From Flavonifractor sp. An112 (GTDB lineage: Bacteria > Bacillota > Clostridia > Oscillospirales > Oscillospiraceae), in assembly GCF_002161085.1 (NCBI RefSeq), contig NZ_NFLU01000008.1:62001-126000 (forward strand): a DNA stretch of 64,000 nt, in the 5' to 3' direction. The notes beneath the pieces were generated by a model. That model was not told the DNA's origin, made no database searches, and was given only the letters and a program-made list of their open reading frames with translations. Both the position numbers and the translations under genes were made by a program. Of this stretch, positions 18,704-26,516 are shown one piece after another. The first letter of the stretch is position 1; each line of letters opens with the position of its first letter.

Positions 18704-20143
18704 TTATACCTTCAATTCCGCGGTCTTGCCCTCCAGGGCGTGGGGATAGCGCTCCAGCGCCGGCTCCACCTCTTCCTTGAGGAACTCCTCCACCTGCTCC
18801 GGGCAGCGGCCGATGTAGCGGCTGGGCTCCAGATGGGCGGTGAGCTCCTCCCGGCTGAGCATGGAGAAGGCCGGATCGGCAGCAATGAGGTCGATCAGGT
18901 TGTTGGACAGGCCCAGGTCCTTCACGTTGGCGCCGGCCTGCTGGCTGAGGACGCGGATACGCTCGTGGAGGTCCTGCCGGTTGCCGCCCTTCTTGACGGC
19001 GTCCATCATAATGTTCTCGCTGGCCATGAAGGGCAGCTCCTCCAGCACGTGCTTCTCGATGACTTTCTCATGGACCACCAGGCCGTCGGCCACGTTGGCC
19101 CAGATGTTGAGGATGGCGTCCACCGCCAGGAAGGCCTCGGGCACGCTGAGGCGCTTGTTGGCGGAGTCGTCCAGGGTGCGCTCGAACCACTGGCTGGCGG
19201 CGGTAACAGCGGGGTTGACCGCGTCGGCCATCACGTACCGGGCCAGGGCGCAGATACGCTCGCAGCGCATGGGGTTGCGCTTGTAGGGCATGGCGGAGGA
19301 ACCGATCTGGTTCTTCTCAAAGGGCTCCTCCACCTCCTTCAGGTGGCAGAGCAGCCGCAGGTCGGTGGCGAACTTGCTGGCGGACTGGGCGATGCCGGAC
19401 AGGGTGGAAACCACCTGATAGTCCACCTTCCGGGAGTAGGTCTGGCCGGACACGGCGGCGGTGGCCTCAAAGCCCATCTCGGCGGCGATCTTGCGGTCCA
19501 GCTCACGGCACTTGGCGTGGTCGCCGTCGAAGAGCTCCAGGAAGGAGGCCTGGGTGCCGGTGGTGCCCTTGCAGCCCAGCAGCTTCAGGTTGGCGATGCG
19601 GTACTCCACGTCGGCCAGATCCAGCAGCAGCTCGTTCATCCACAGGGTGGCCCGCTTGCCCACGGTGACCAGCTGGGCGGGCTGGAAGTGGGTGAAGCCC
19701 AGGGTGGGCAGGGCCTTGTACTGCCGGGCAAACCTGGCCAGCTTGTCCAGCACCCGCACCAGCTCATCCCGGATCAGGCACAGGCCCTCCCGCATGAGGA
19801 TCACGTCGGTGTTGTCGCCCACATAGCAGCTGGTGGCGCCCAGGTGGATGATGGGCATGGCCTTGGGGCAGGCCTCGCCGTAGGTGTGGACGTGGGCCAT
19901 CACGTCGTGGCGCAGCTTCTTTTCGTACTGGGCGGCCTTGTCGTAGTCAATGTCGGTGAGGTGAGCCTCCAGTTCGGCCACCTGCTCCGCAGTCACCGGC
20001 AGGCCCAGCTCCATCTCGGCCCGGGCCAGGGCGACCCACAGCCGCCGCCAGGTGGAGAACTTCTTGTCCGGGGAGAAAATATACTGCATCTGGTCGCTGG
20101 CGTAGCGGGAAGAGAGGGGACTTTCATAACGGGCGTGATCCAT
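18704..20143 (-). CDS. purB: Adenylosuccinate lyase
   Basis: A 479-residue enzyme of purine synthesis that releases fumarate from SAICAR and from adenylosuccinate. Motifs of the fumarase/aspartase superfamily are present: SSRYASDQM near the start, [32 protein letters not shown], and the flexible signature loop [16 protein letters not shown]. Length matches the longer PurB form. A promoter (TTGTGG-17-TATACT) is seen upstream, and the divergent neighbour encodes an AMP-phosphorylating polyphosphate kinase. pfkA follows downstream. Confidence 0.97.
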   Translation of the reverse strand: MDHARYESPLSSRYASDQMQYIFSPDKKFSTWRRLWVALARAEMELGLPVTAEQVAELEAHLTDIDYDKAAQYEKKLRHDVMAHVHTYGEACPKAMPIIHLGATSCYVGDNTDVILMREGLCLIRDELVRVLDKLARFARQYKALPTLGFTHFQPAQLVTVGKRATLWMNELLLDLADVEYRIANLKLLGCKGTTGTQASFLELFDGDHAKCRELDRKIAAEMGFEATAAVSGQTYSRKVDYQVVSTLSGIAQSASKFATDLRLLCHLKEVEEPFEKNQIGSSAMPYKRNPMRCERICALARYVMADAVNPAVTAASQWFERTLDDSANKRLSVPEAFLAVDAILNIWANVADGLVVHEKVIEKHVLEELPFMASENIMMDAVKKGGNRQDLHERIRVLSQQAGANVKDLGLSNNLIDLIAADPAFSMLSREELTAHLEPSRYIGRCPEQVEEFLKEEVEPALERYPHALEGKTAELKV

Positions 20144-20179
20144 GCAAAAAACCTCTTTTTCGTAAAATCGACTCTACAT

Positions 20180-20208
20180 AGTATACTATAAAACCGCCGC
20201 CGCCACAA
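20180..20208 (-). promoter_or_regulatory. Promoter of purB
   Basis: Minus strand TTGTGG (20208-20203), 17-base spacer, TATACT (20185-20180), about 37 bases before the purB start. The -10 region is itself palindromic (TATAGTATACTATA). Confidence 0.6.
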
Positions 20209-20233
20209 GAAAAACTTCCTGGGGCGGTAAGGC

Positions 20234-20262
20234 TTGTCAGCGGCGGTATTCGGGTGTAAACT
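20234..20262 (+). promoter_or_regulatory. Promoter of the PPK2 gene
   Basis: TTGTCA (20234-20239), 17-base spacer, TAAACT (20257-20262), 32 bases before the start codon, divergent from the purB promoter. Confidence 0.65.
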
Positions 20263-20294
20263 GAGGACAAAACCACACGAAGGAGGCACAAGCC

Positions 20295-21773
20295 ATGCTC
20301 AGTGACTTTGCGTTTCACACCGAGCGGCGGACCCAGGCCGAGTGCAAGGCCCTGCTGAAGGCCCGCAGGACCCAGCTGGCGGGCTTGCAGCAGCGGCTGC
20401 AGCAGGCGGGCCTGCCGGTGATCGTGCTGCTGGAGGGCTGGAGCGCCGCGGGCAAGGGCCGCACCATTCAGTCTTTGATCCGGGAGCTGGACCCCCGGTT
20501 CTTCAAGGTGATCAGCGTCAATTCCCCCACCGATACCGAGAAGCGCTGGCCCTTCCTCAAGCGCCACTTTGAGACCATCCCCGCCCAGGGCAAGGTGCTC
20601 TTTCTGGACACCGGCTGGATGGAGGAGACCGTCCAGGCCTACCTGCGGGGGGATCTGTCGGAGGAGGAGTACCAGGCCCGGCTGGAGAGCATCAACATCT
20701 TTGAGCGGCAGCTGGCTGCCGGGGGCTATCTGCTTATAAAACTCTTCCTCCACATCGACGCCCAGAGCCAGAAGGAGCGGCTGGACAACCTGGCCGCCGA
20801 CAAGGACACCGCCTGGCGGTGTACCGAGGCCGACCGGCGGCAGAACAGGAACTACCAGAAGCACCTGGCGGTCTTTGACGGTTACCTGGCGGCCACCGAC
20901 AAGCCCTGGGCCCCCTGGAAGATCATCGACAGCACCCAGGCCGTCCAGGCCAACCTGGCGGCGGCGGACTGGCTCCACGACCAGATCTGCGCCGCTCTGG
21001 AGGCCCGGCCCGTCCCCGTCCACCCCTCCTATCAGTGGCCTCTGGCCCCCACCCTGCCCCTGGCCCAGGTGGACCTGGACAAGGCGCTGGAGGAGAAGGA
21101 CTACCGCAAGCAGCTGAAAAAGTGCCGCAAGAAGCTGGCCGCCCTCCACAACGAGCTCTACCGGAAGAAGGTGCCGGTGGTGGTGGTGTATGAGGGCTGG
21201 GACGCCGCCGGCAAGGGGGGCAACATCAAGCGGCTGGCCTCCGCCCTGGACCCCCGGGGGTATGAGGTCCTCCCCATCGCCGCCCCCACCAAGGACGAGC
21301 TGGCCCGCCACTACCTGTGGCGGTTCTGGACCCGGCTGCCCAAGACGGGCCATATCGCCATCTTTGACCGCAGCTGGTACGGCCGGGTGATGGTGGAGCG
21401 GCTGGAGGGCTTCTGCACCACCGACGACTGGCAGCGGGCCTTTGACGAGATCAACGAGTTCGAGCAGGAACTGGTGAACTCCGGCATGGTGGTCATCAAG
21501 TTCTGGGTGCAGATCAACAAGGACACTCAGCTGGAGCGGTTCAATGAGCGGCAGGCCGACCCGGCCAAGCAGTGGAAGATCACCGAGGAGGACTGGCGCA
21601 ACCGGGACAAGTGGGACGCCTACGAGGTGGCGGTGAACGAGATGCTCCAGCGCACCAGCACCGCCTTTGCCCCCTGGCACATCCTGGAGTCGGTGGACAA
21701 GAAATACGCCCGCATCAAGGCCATGAAGATCGTCATTGAGGCCCTGGAGCGGGCTCTGGAGCAGCCTTCATAA
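20295..21773 (+). CDS. Polyphosphate:AMP phosphotransferase (two-domain PPK2)
   Basis: A 492-residue cytoplasmic kinase built of two PPK2 domains, the layout of class II PPK2 (PAP) that phosphorylates AMP to ADP with polyphosphate. Each half carries a Walker A-like motif: LEGWSAAGKG (about 48-57) and YEGWDAAGKG (about 297-306). The second half keeps the fuller set of active-site motifs, including RFWTRLPKTGHIAIFDRSWYGRV and NEFEQELVNSG; the first half has FLDTGWMEE in place of FDRSWY, so probably only the C-terminal domain is catalytic. It is divergent from purB, whose product is AMP. AGGAGG precedes the ATG; a strong terminator follows. Confidence 0.93.
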   Translation: MLSDFAFHTERRTQAECKALLKARRTQLAGLQQRLQQAGLPVIVLLEGWSAAGKGRTIQSLIRELDPRFFKVISVNSPTDTEKRWPFLKRHFETIPAQGKVLFLDTGWMEETVQAYLRGDLSEEEYQARLESINIFERQLAAGGYLLIKLFLHIDAQSQKERLDNLAADKDTAWRCTEADRRQNRNYQKHLAVFDGYLAATDKPWAPWKIIDSTQAVQANLAAADWLHDQICAALEARPVPVHPSYQWPLAPTLPLAQVDLDKALEEKDYRKQLKKCRKKLAALHNELYRKKVPVVVVYEGWDAAGKGGNIKRLASALDPRGYEVLPIAAPTKDELARHYLWRFWTRLPKTGHIAIFDRSWYGRVMVERLEGFCTTDDWQRAFDEINEFEQELVNSGMVVIKFWVQINKDTQLERFNERQADPAKQWKITEEDWRNRDKWDAYEVAVNEMLQRTSTAFAPWHILESVDKKYARIKAMKIVIEALERALEQPS

Positions 21774-21802
21774 GGGCGGGGTTTATCCCCGCCCTCTTTT
21801 TT
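21774..21802 (+). terminator. Terminator of the PPK2 gene
   Basis: GGGCGGGG-TTTAT-CCCCGCCC followed by a T-rich tract, starting at the stop codon. Confidence 0.9.
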
Positions 21803-21812
21803 GTACTTATGG

Positions 21813-21868
21813 TTGACAACTGTCTACCTTTGTGCTATGCTCCAATTAGAAGAGGTAGACAACTGTAC
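21813..21868 (+). promoter_or_regulatory. Promoter with two BlaI-type operators
   Basis: TTGACA (21813-21818), 17-base spacer, TATGCT (21836-21841). Two related sites overlap it: GACAACTGTC across the -35 box (21815-21824) and TAGACAACTGTACA just downstream of the -10 (about 21856-21869). Each is a GACA/TGTC-type dyad, and together they form an inverted pair (AGGTAGACA both ways). This fits autorepression by the BlaI-family protein encoded next. Confidence 0.75.
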
Positions 21869-21887
21869 ACCAATGGAGGGATGCCCT

Positions 21888-22265
21888 ATGAAGATCCACC
21901 TGTCCGACGGCGAATGGAAGCTGATGGACCGCCTGTGGGAGGACGGTCCGGCCACCATCACCCAGCTGACCCGCGCCCTGGAGGGGGAGACCGGCTGGTC
22001 CAAGCACACCATCATTACCATGCTCTCCCGGCTGGAGGCCAAGGGGGCGGTGACCCACCATGCGGAGGGCCGTGCCAAGGAGTATACCCCCCTGCTCCCC
22101 CGCCAGCAGGCGGAGGAGACCGCCACCCGGCACTTTCTGGACAAGGTATACGGCGGCAGCCTGGGGCTGATGATGAGCGCCCTGGTGGACAGCCGGGCGC
22201 TGACCCAGGAGGACATTGACCAGCTCTCCGCCATTCTGGAGCAGGCAAAGGAGGAGTCGTCATGA
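21888..22265 (+). CDS. BlaI/MecI/CopY family transcriptional repressor
   Basis: A 125-residue winged-helix repressor. It has the family's LSDGEWKLMDRLWEDGPATITQL opening, the WSKHTIITMLSRLEAKGAV recognition helix and a C-terminal dimerisation region with the proteolysis-sensitive area (HFLDKVYGGSLGLMMSAL). Members repress themselves and a cotranscribed M56 sensor protease until the repressor is cleaved. The start at 21888 is chosen because GGAGGG lies seven bases upstream; the frame is open further up but crosses the promoter. Two GACA/TGTC operators are visible upstream. The stop overlaps the start of the sensor gene (ATGA). Confidence 0.92.
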   Translation: MKIHLSDGEWKLMDRLWEDGPATITQLTRALEGETGWSKHTIITMLSRLEAKGAVTHHAEGRAKEYTPLLPRQQAEETATRHFLDKVYGGSLGLMMSALVDSRALTQEDIDQLSAILEQAKEESS

Positions 22266-24595
22266 AAGAAGTGATCCTCACCGCGTCGGTGCTGATTTTA
22301 GCCCTGATCCTCTTCCGGTTTCTCTTCCGCACCGCCATCCCCCGCCGGGTACAGTACGCCCTGTGGGCGCTGGTGCTGGTGCGGCTGCTGGTGCCGGTAC
22401 AGCTGCCAGCCCTGCCCGTTGTTTCGGTGCTGGATGTGAGCCAGCAGGCCGGGCAGCAGCTCACCGCCGTTCTGGAGCGTCCGGTGGAGGTCCCCACCCA
22501 ACCGGCCGCCGAACCGATTCCGGACAACACCCAGACCCAGGTGATCCAGAACATCCCCAACACCGCAGAGACCAGTACCGCACTCCCCGCCTCCACCCTC
22601 TCCCTGGCCCAGGTGCTGGATGTGGTGTGGAAGGTGGGCATGGTAACCATGGCCGCCTTCTTCCTGATTGCCAACCTGCGGTTCCGGCTGAGGCTGAAAA
22701 AGAGCCGGGTCCCCTTCCCGGCGGAGGGCTGTCCCCTGCCGGTGTATCTCAGCGACCGGCTCTCCTCCCCCTGTCTGGTGGGGCTGGCGCGGCCCGCCAT
22801 CTATCTGACCCCCGCCGCCGTCCAGTCGGACCGTCTGGACTATGTGCTCCTCCATGAGCGCACCCACGCCAAACATCTGGACCCCCTGTGGGCTCTGCTG
22901 CGGTGTGTGTGCCTCACCATCTACTGGTTCCACCCCCTGGTGTGGGCGGCGGCCCTTCTGTCCCGCACCGACTGTGAGCTGGCCTGCGACGAGGGAGCCA
23001 TGGCGGAGCTGGACCACAGCGGGCGGCTAGCCTATGGCCGCACCCTGCTGGCCCTGGTGCCGGTGCGGGGCAGGCCGACCAATCCCCTGCTGGCCGCCAC
23101 CACCATGACCTCCGGCAAGCGGCAGCTGAAGGACCGCATCACCCGCATCGCCCACCAAAAGCGCCCCATCCTGGCCGCTGTGCTGGCGGCGGTGGTGCTG
23201 GCAGGTCTGGCGGCTGCCTGTACCTTCTCGGGACCCCGGACCGCTGTATATGAGGATGGGATCTTCACCCTGTCCCTTTCCGACCTGTCCCCCTACTCCG
23301 CCCCCGCCGTGCCCCAAAATCCCACCATCGAGCAGTTCTTCGACCTGGACTCCTATGGTGAGGGCGGCGAAACCCCACCCTGGACCATGCGGGAGGGTCC
23401 CAGAAGCGAAAACGCCGGCGCCATGCTCTTCCTACAGCGCAAGCAGTCCGGCAGCATGGATGGGCTGCAGGAGACCTACCAGCTGTTTTACTACCTGGAC
23501 CTGATGGGCACCGACGGTTTCATCACCTCCTACCCCGGCGTGCCGTCGGAGCGGCAGGATGAATGGTTCTACGACCTGTTTGCCGTGGACGAGGAAGGAA
23601 ACCGGTCCCTGCTGGCGGAGACCTACGGCAGCGCCGGCGGTCAGCTGCTGACCCAGGACCTGAACGGGGACGGGAAGGAGGAGCTGATCACCGACCGGCA
23701 GCTCCTCCTCCAGTGGGAGGATACCCTCTACGCCGTGAACTACGCCGACCTGCTGGCCCAGCGCTGGCCCGCCTTCCGCACTCTGGAGGGGGCCAGACTG
23801 TCCGCCAGAGGCAGCTGCATCCTGCTTTCCGGCACGATGGAGGATGAAACCGGCACCACCACCTCTTTCCTGCGCACCCTCACCTTCAGCGGTGACACCC
23901 TCACGGTGGACCAGCCTGCCGCCGGGAACGGGGAGCCTGTCGCCGTTCCCCTGGAGGAGCTGACGGTGTATGAGGAGCTCAGCGACCCCCAGCCCGAGCC
24001 CTGGAGGGAGTCCACCCGGTTCGGTCGCAATTTCGACGACCAGTTCTACTTCGGCATCTACACCCTGGAGGACGGCACCTGCGTCCCCCGGATCACCCTG
24101 GAGAATGATGACGTGGTGCCCTCCTTTGACCGTCTCCCCCTGGGGGTTGTGTCCGGCAACCGGTGGCTGGACGACTTCCCCGCCCTGCTGGGCTACCAGG
24201 GCCTGCTGGCGGGCTGGAGCAATGACTCCAAGGAGGTCAACTGGACCATCGACCTGTACCGGTGGAACCAGGAGGAAGGTCTGGTCCGCTTCCTGCGGGC
24301 AGAGAGTACCCTCCGGGGAAATGTCCGCATCCTGGACCTGAACGGGGACGGAGACTGTGAGCTGATCACCGACAAGCAGCTCTTCTTCCGCCGGGACGGG
24401 ACCATCTACACCGTCACCTATGCGGACTTTTTAAAGGAGCACTGGCCCGCCTTCCGCAGTCTGGACACCGCCGCCGCCGATCCTTTGGAGGGCTGCGTGG
24501 TGCTGGCGGGCACCTGCCAGGACGAAAGCGGCAGTACCATTTCCTTCTTCCGGCGGCTCTATCTGGAGGACTCCGGTCTGACCCTGGGGAATTGA
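22262..24595 (+). CDS. M56 (BlaR1-type) sensor metalloprotease with a repeated extracytoplasmic module
   Basis: A 777-residue membrane protein. Residues 1-320 hold the M56 protease: membrane segments near 5-45 and 115-140, the zinc site HERTHAKHLD (His198, Glu199, His202) with DEGAMAEL further on, and a last membrane segment at about 303-320. BlaR1 has a penicillin-binding domain after this; here instead there is a 450-residue extracytoplasmic part. It contains two similar modules with DLNGDGxxELITDxQ, TxYxVxYADxL and WPAFR (near 463 and 697), an FG-GAP/EF-hand-like calcium-loop pattern. The signal is therefore not obviously a beta-lactam. It is coupled to the BlaI-type repressor, whose cleavage it probably controls. 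Confidence 0.85.
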   Translation: MKEVILTASVLILALILFRFLFRTAIPRRVQYALWALVLVRLLVPVQLPALPVVSVLDVSQQAGQQLTAVLERPVEVPTQPAAEPIPDNTQTQVIQNIPNTAETSTALPASTLSLAQVLDVVWKVGMVTMAAFFLIANLRFRLRLKKSRVPFPAEGCPLPVYLSDRLSSPCLVGLARPAIYLTPAAVQSDRLDYVLLHERTHAKHLDPLWALLRCVCLTIYWFHPLVWAAALLSRTDCELACDEGAMAELDHSGRLAYGRTLLALVPVRGRPTNPLLAATTMTSGKRQLKDRITRIAHQKRPILAAVLAAVVLAGLAAACTFSGPRTAVYEDGIFTLSLSDLSPYSAPAVPQNPTIEQFFDLDSYGEGGETPPWTMREGPRSENAGAMLFLQRKQSGSMDGLQETYQLFYYLDLMGTDGFITSYPGVPSERQDEWFYDLFAVDEEGNRSLLAETYGSAGGQLLTQDLNGDGKEELITDRQLLLQWEDTLYAVNYADLLAQRWPAFRTLEGARLSARGSCILLSGTMEDETGTTTSFLRTLTFSGDTLTVDQPAAGNGEPVAVPLEELTVYEELSDPQPEPWRESTRFGRNFDDQFYFGIYTLEDGTCVPRITLENDDVVPSFDRLPLGVVSGNRWLDDFPALLGYQGLLAGWSNDSKEVNWTIDLYRWNQEEGLVRFLRAESTLRGNVRILDLNGDGDCELITDKQLFFRRDGTIYTVTYADFLKEHWPAFRSLDTAAADPLEGCVVLAGTCQDESGSTISFFRRLYLEDSGLTLGN

Positions 24596-24604
24596 CCCAA
24601 CGAG

Positions 24605-24794
24605 AAAGGGCCTGTTGCAAAATAGCTGTTTTGCACAAACCTGTCATTGCGAGCCAGTGCGCACACTGGCGTGGCAATCCGTTTCCCCGGCAAAAGGGGC
24701 GGATTCCCACGAAAAACGGCCGCCCGGTGGGCGGCCGTTTTTCTCGGAATGACGGGTCTTTGTACGAGCTGCACATTTTGCAACAGACCCCTTT
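24605..24794. repeat. MITE-like palindromic repeat element
   Basis: About 190 bases. The ends are inverted repeats: CCTGTTGCAAAAT on the left and ATTTTGCAACAGACC on the right, extended by AAAGGG/CCCTTT. Inside are nested arms (CCTGTCATTGCGAG ... CGGAATGAC), a CCAGTGCGCACACTGG palindrome and a terminator-like ACGGCCGCCC/GGGCGGCCGT hairpin flanked by A and T runs. No gene is present. I recall this kind of CATTGCGAGCCAGTGCG repeat from many gut Oscillospiraceae genomes. It sits between two convergent genes, where its hairpin may act as a terminator. Confidence 0.75.
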
Positions 24795-24800
24795 CCGTCT

Positions 24801-25319
24801 TTACGAAACTCCCCCGGTCTCCCGCAAGCCGCCCAGGATATGGAGGTACCGGACGGCCCGGAAGGCGTAATTCCCCAGGGGCTTCCGGTCCACGTCGTAG
24901 GAGTGGGCGGCCACCAGGGTATTGCGCAGGGTGGGCCGTGCCCCCACCTGGACCACCACGGCGGTATGGGTGAATACCTCCCCCTGGGGGCTGAGCTGGA
25001 CGATATCCCCCGGCAGCAGCAGGTCAAGACCGGTCTCCACGGCGTAGGGGCCGGGGCGCGCCTGGGTCTGGGTCAGGTAGCGGTAGAGAAACTCCACTCC
25101 GGTCCAGGCCGGGGCCTTGTTGTTGGCGTCCAGGTAATACCATCCGTATTCCGGGGTATAGTCCATCACCCCGATGCCGGCGTACAGGCACTGGGAGGCG
25201 AAGCTGGTGCAGTCGCCCCCCACCTCCTCATAGTCGTAGTAGGCCGGGTTGCGGCCAAAGGCCCAGCGGTGGGCGTAGCGCACGGCGGCACGGCGGTCGT
25301 ATGGAACAGGCTCCCACAT
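24801..25319 (-). CDS. Amidase-domain (Amidase_6) protein
   Basis: A 172-residue protein of the putative amidase domain family (Amidase_6), a papain/NlpC-like cysteine peptidase fold. It begins YDRRAAVRYAHRWAFGRNPAYYDYEEVGGDCTSFASQCLYAG, where the Cys in GGDCTSF is the expected nucleophile, and later has GDIVQL and THTAVVVQ with the catalytic His. No signal peptide is visible, so it may act inside the mother cell or forespore, or leave by another route; peptidoglycan is the likely substrate of such domains. The start at 25319 follows GGGAGAG at a good distance. It lies alone between the repeat element and the aldolase terminator. Confidence 0.85.
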   Translation of the reverse strand: MWEPVPYDRRAAVRYAHRWAFGRNPAYYDYEEVGGDCTSFASQCLYAGIGVMDYTPEYGWYYLDANNKAPAWTGVEFLYRYLTQTQARPGPYAVETGLDLLLPGDIVQLSPQGEVFTHTAVVVQVGARPTLRNTLVAAHSYDVDRKPLGNYAFRAVRYLHILGGLRETGGVS

Positions 25320-25371
25320 AACAGTTCTCTCCCTTCCCGCTATTCTATGCGGCAGCGGGTCAGGGTGCAAA

Positions 25372-25399
25372 AAAAGGAGAGGGTCTCCCCTCTCCTTTT
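25372..25399 (-). terminator. Terminator of the aldolase gene
   Basis: AAAAGGAGAGGG/CCCTCTCCTTTT with a four-base loop; T-rich on the minus strand. Confidence 0.88.
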
Positions 25400-25418
25400 C
25401 TGTGGTGATTTTGTTGGA

Positions 25419-26384
25419 TCAGGCCTTGCCGTCGCAGCCCAGAACGTAAACCAGCTTGTGCTTCACCAGCTCCTTGATGGCGGCACGGGCGGGCTTCAGG
25501 TACTCACGGGGGTCGAACTTGTCGGGATGATCGTTGAAGAACTTGCGGATGGTGCCGGTCATGGCCAGACGCAGGTCGGAGTCGATGTTGATCTTACACA
25601 CAGCGCCCCGGGCGGCCTGACGCAGCTGCTCCTCGGGGATACCCACGGCGTCGGGCATCTTGCCGCCGTTCTCGTTGATCATCTTCACGAATTCCTGAGG
25701 CACGGAAGAGGAGCCATGGAGCACGATGGGGAAGCCGGGCAGACGCTTCACGACCTCGTCCAGGATGTCGAAGCGCAGGGGCGGGGGAACCAGCTCGCCC
25801 TTCTCATTGCGGGTGCACTGAGCGGCGGTGAACTTGTAGGCGCCGTGGCTGGTGCCGATGGCGATGGCCAGGGAGTCACAGTTGGTCTTGGAGACAAACT
25901 CCTCCACCTCTTCGGGACGGGTATAGTGGGAGTCGGCGGCGGACACGTTGACCTCGTCCTCCACGCCGGCCAGAGCGCCCAGCTCGGCCTCGACGACGAC
26001 GCCGTGATCGTGGGCGTACTCAACCACCTTCTTGGTGATCTCGATGTTCTCAGCGAAGGGCTTGGAGGAGGCGTCGATCATGACGGAGGTAAAGCCGCCG
26101 TCGATGCAGCTCTTGCAGGTCTCGAAGCTGTCGCCGTGGTCCAGATGCAGGCAGATGGGCAGGCCGGTCTCAATGATGGCGGCCTCCACCAGCTTCACCA
26201 GGTAGGTGTGGTTGGCGTAGGCCCGGGCGCCCTTGGACACCTGGAGGATCAGGGGGGCGTTGACCTCCTTGGCAGCCTCGGTGATGCCCTGGACAATCTC
26301 CATGTTATTGACATTGAAGGCGCCGATGGCGTAACCGCCGTTGTAGGCCTTCTGGAACATTTCCTTAGTAGTTACGAGAGGCAT
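25419..26384 (-). CDS. fba: Class II fructose-bisphosphate aldolase
   Basis: A 321-residue zinc-dependent aldolase that splits fructose 1,6-bisphosphate into two triose phosphates. It shows AFNVNNMEIVQGI, the catalytic-Asp/zinc-His motif LHLDHGDSFE, SVMIDASSKPFAENI, VEAELGALAGVEDE, the zinc His in IGTSHGAYK and the phosphate loop VLHGSSSVPQEF. ATG at 26384 gives the normal MPLVTTKEMF start and lies nine bases after AAGGAG; the ATG three codons earlier is too close to that site. It is divergent from the PPi-dependent phosphofructokinase, which makes its substrate. Confidence 0.97.
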   Translation of the reverse strand: MPLVTTKEMFQKAYNGGYAIGAFNVNNMEIVQGITEAAKEVNAPLILQVSKGARAYANHTYLVKLVEAAIIETGLPICLHLDHGDSFETCKSCIDGGFTSVMIDASSKPFAENIEITKKVVEYAHDHGVVVEAELGALAGVEDEVNVSAADSHYTRPEEVEEFVSKTNCDSLAIAIGTSHGAYKFTAAQCTRNEKGELVPPPLRFDILDEVVKRLPGFPIVLHGSSSVPQEFVKMINENGGKMPDAVGIPEEQLRQAARGAVCKINIDSDLRLAMTGTIRKFFNDHPDKFDPREYLKPARAAIKELVKHKLVYVLGCDGKA

Positions 26385-26431
26385 ATCAGTCATCTCCTTT
26401 TTTTGATGCACCATGATTTTAGCAGGTCTCC

Positions 26432-26460
26432 TTGATAATTTCAAGAGGACGTGATATGAT
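26432..26460 (+). promoter_or_regulatory. Promoter of the PPi-PFK gene
   Basis: TTGATA (26432-26437), 17-base spacer, TATGAT (26455-26460), 56 bases before the start; an AT-rich leader follows. Confidence 0.75.
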
Positions 26461-26516
26461 ATTCCCGCAAAATCAAAATTTGTAAAAATTTATTCAACCA
26501 ACAGGAGGCAACTTTC

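Noticed and set aside
17546-20191. Open frame of 881 codons on the plus strand across pfkA and purB
   Set aside because: It is antisense to two certain enzymes, is His/Gly/Val-rich without domain patterns, and arises from the third-position GC bias of the real genes.
24613-24790. CRISPR-like or riboswitch interpretation of the palindromic region
   Set aside because: There is only one unit, without spacers, and the structure is explained by nested inverted repeats.
26385-26444. Longer N terminus of the aldolase
   Set aside because: The upstream codons precede the ribosome binding site and overlap the divergent promoter; the family start is at 26384.
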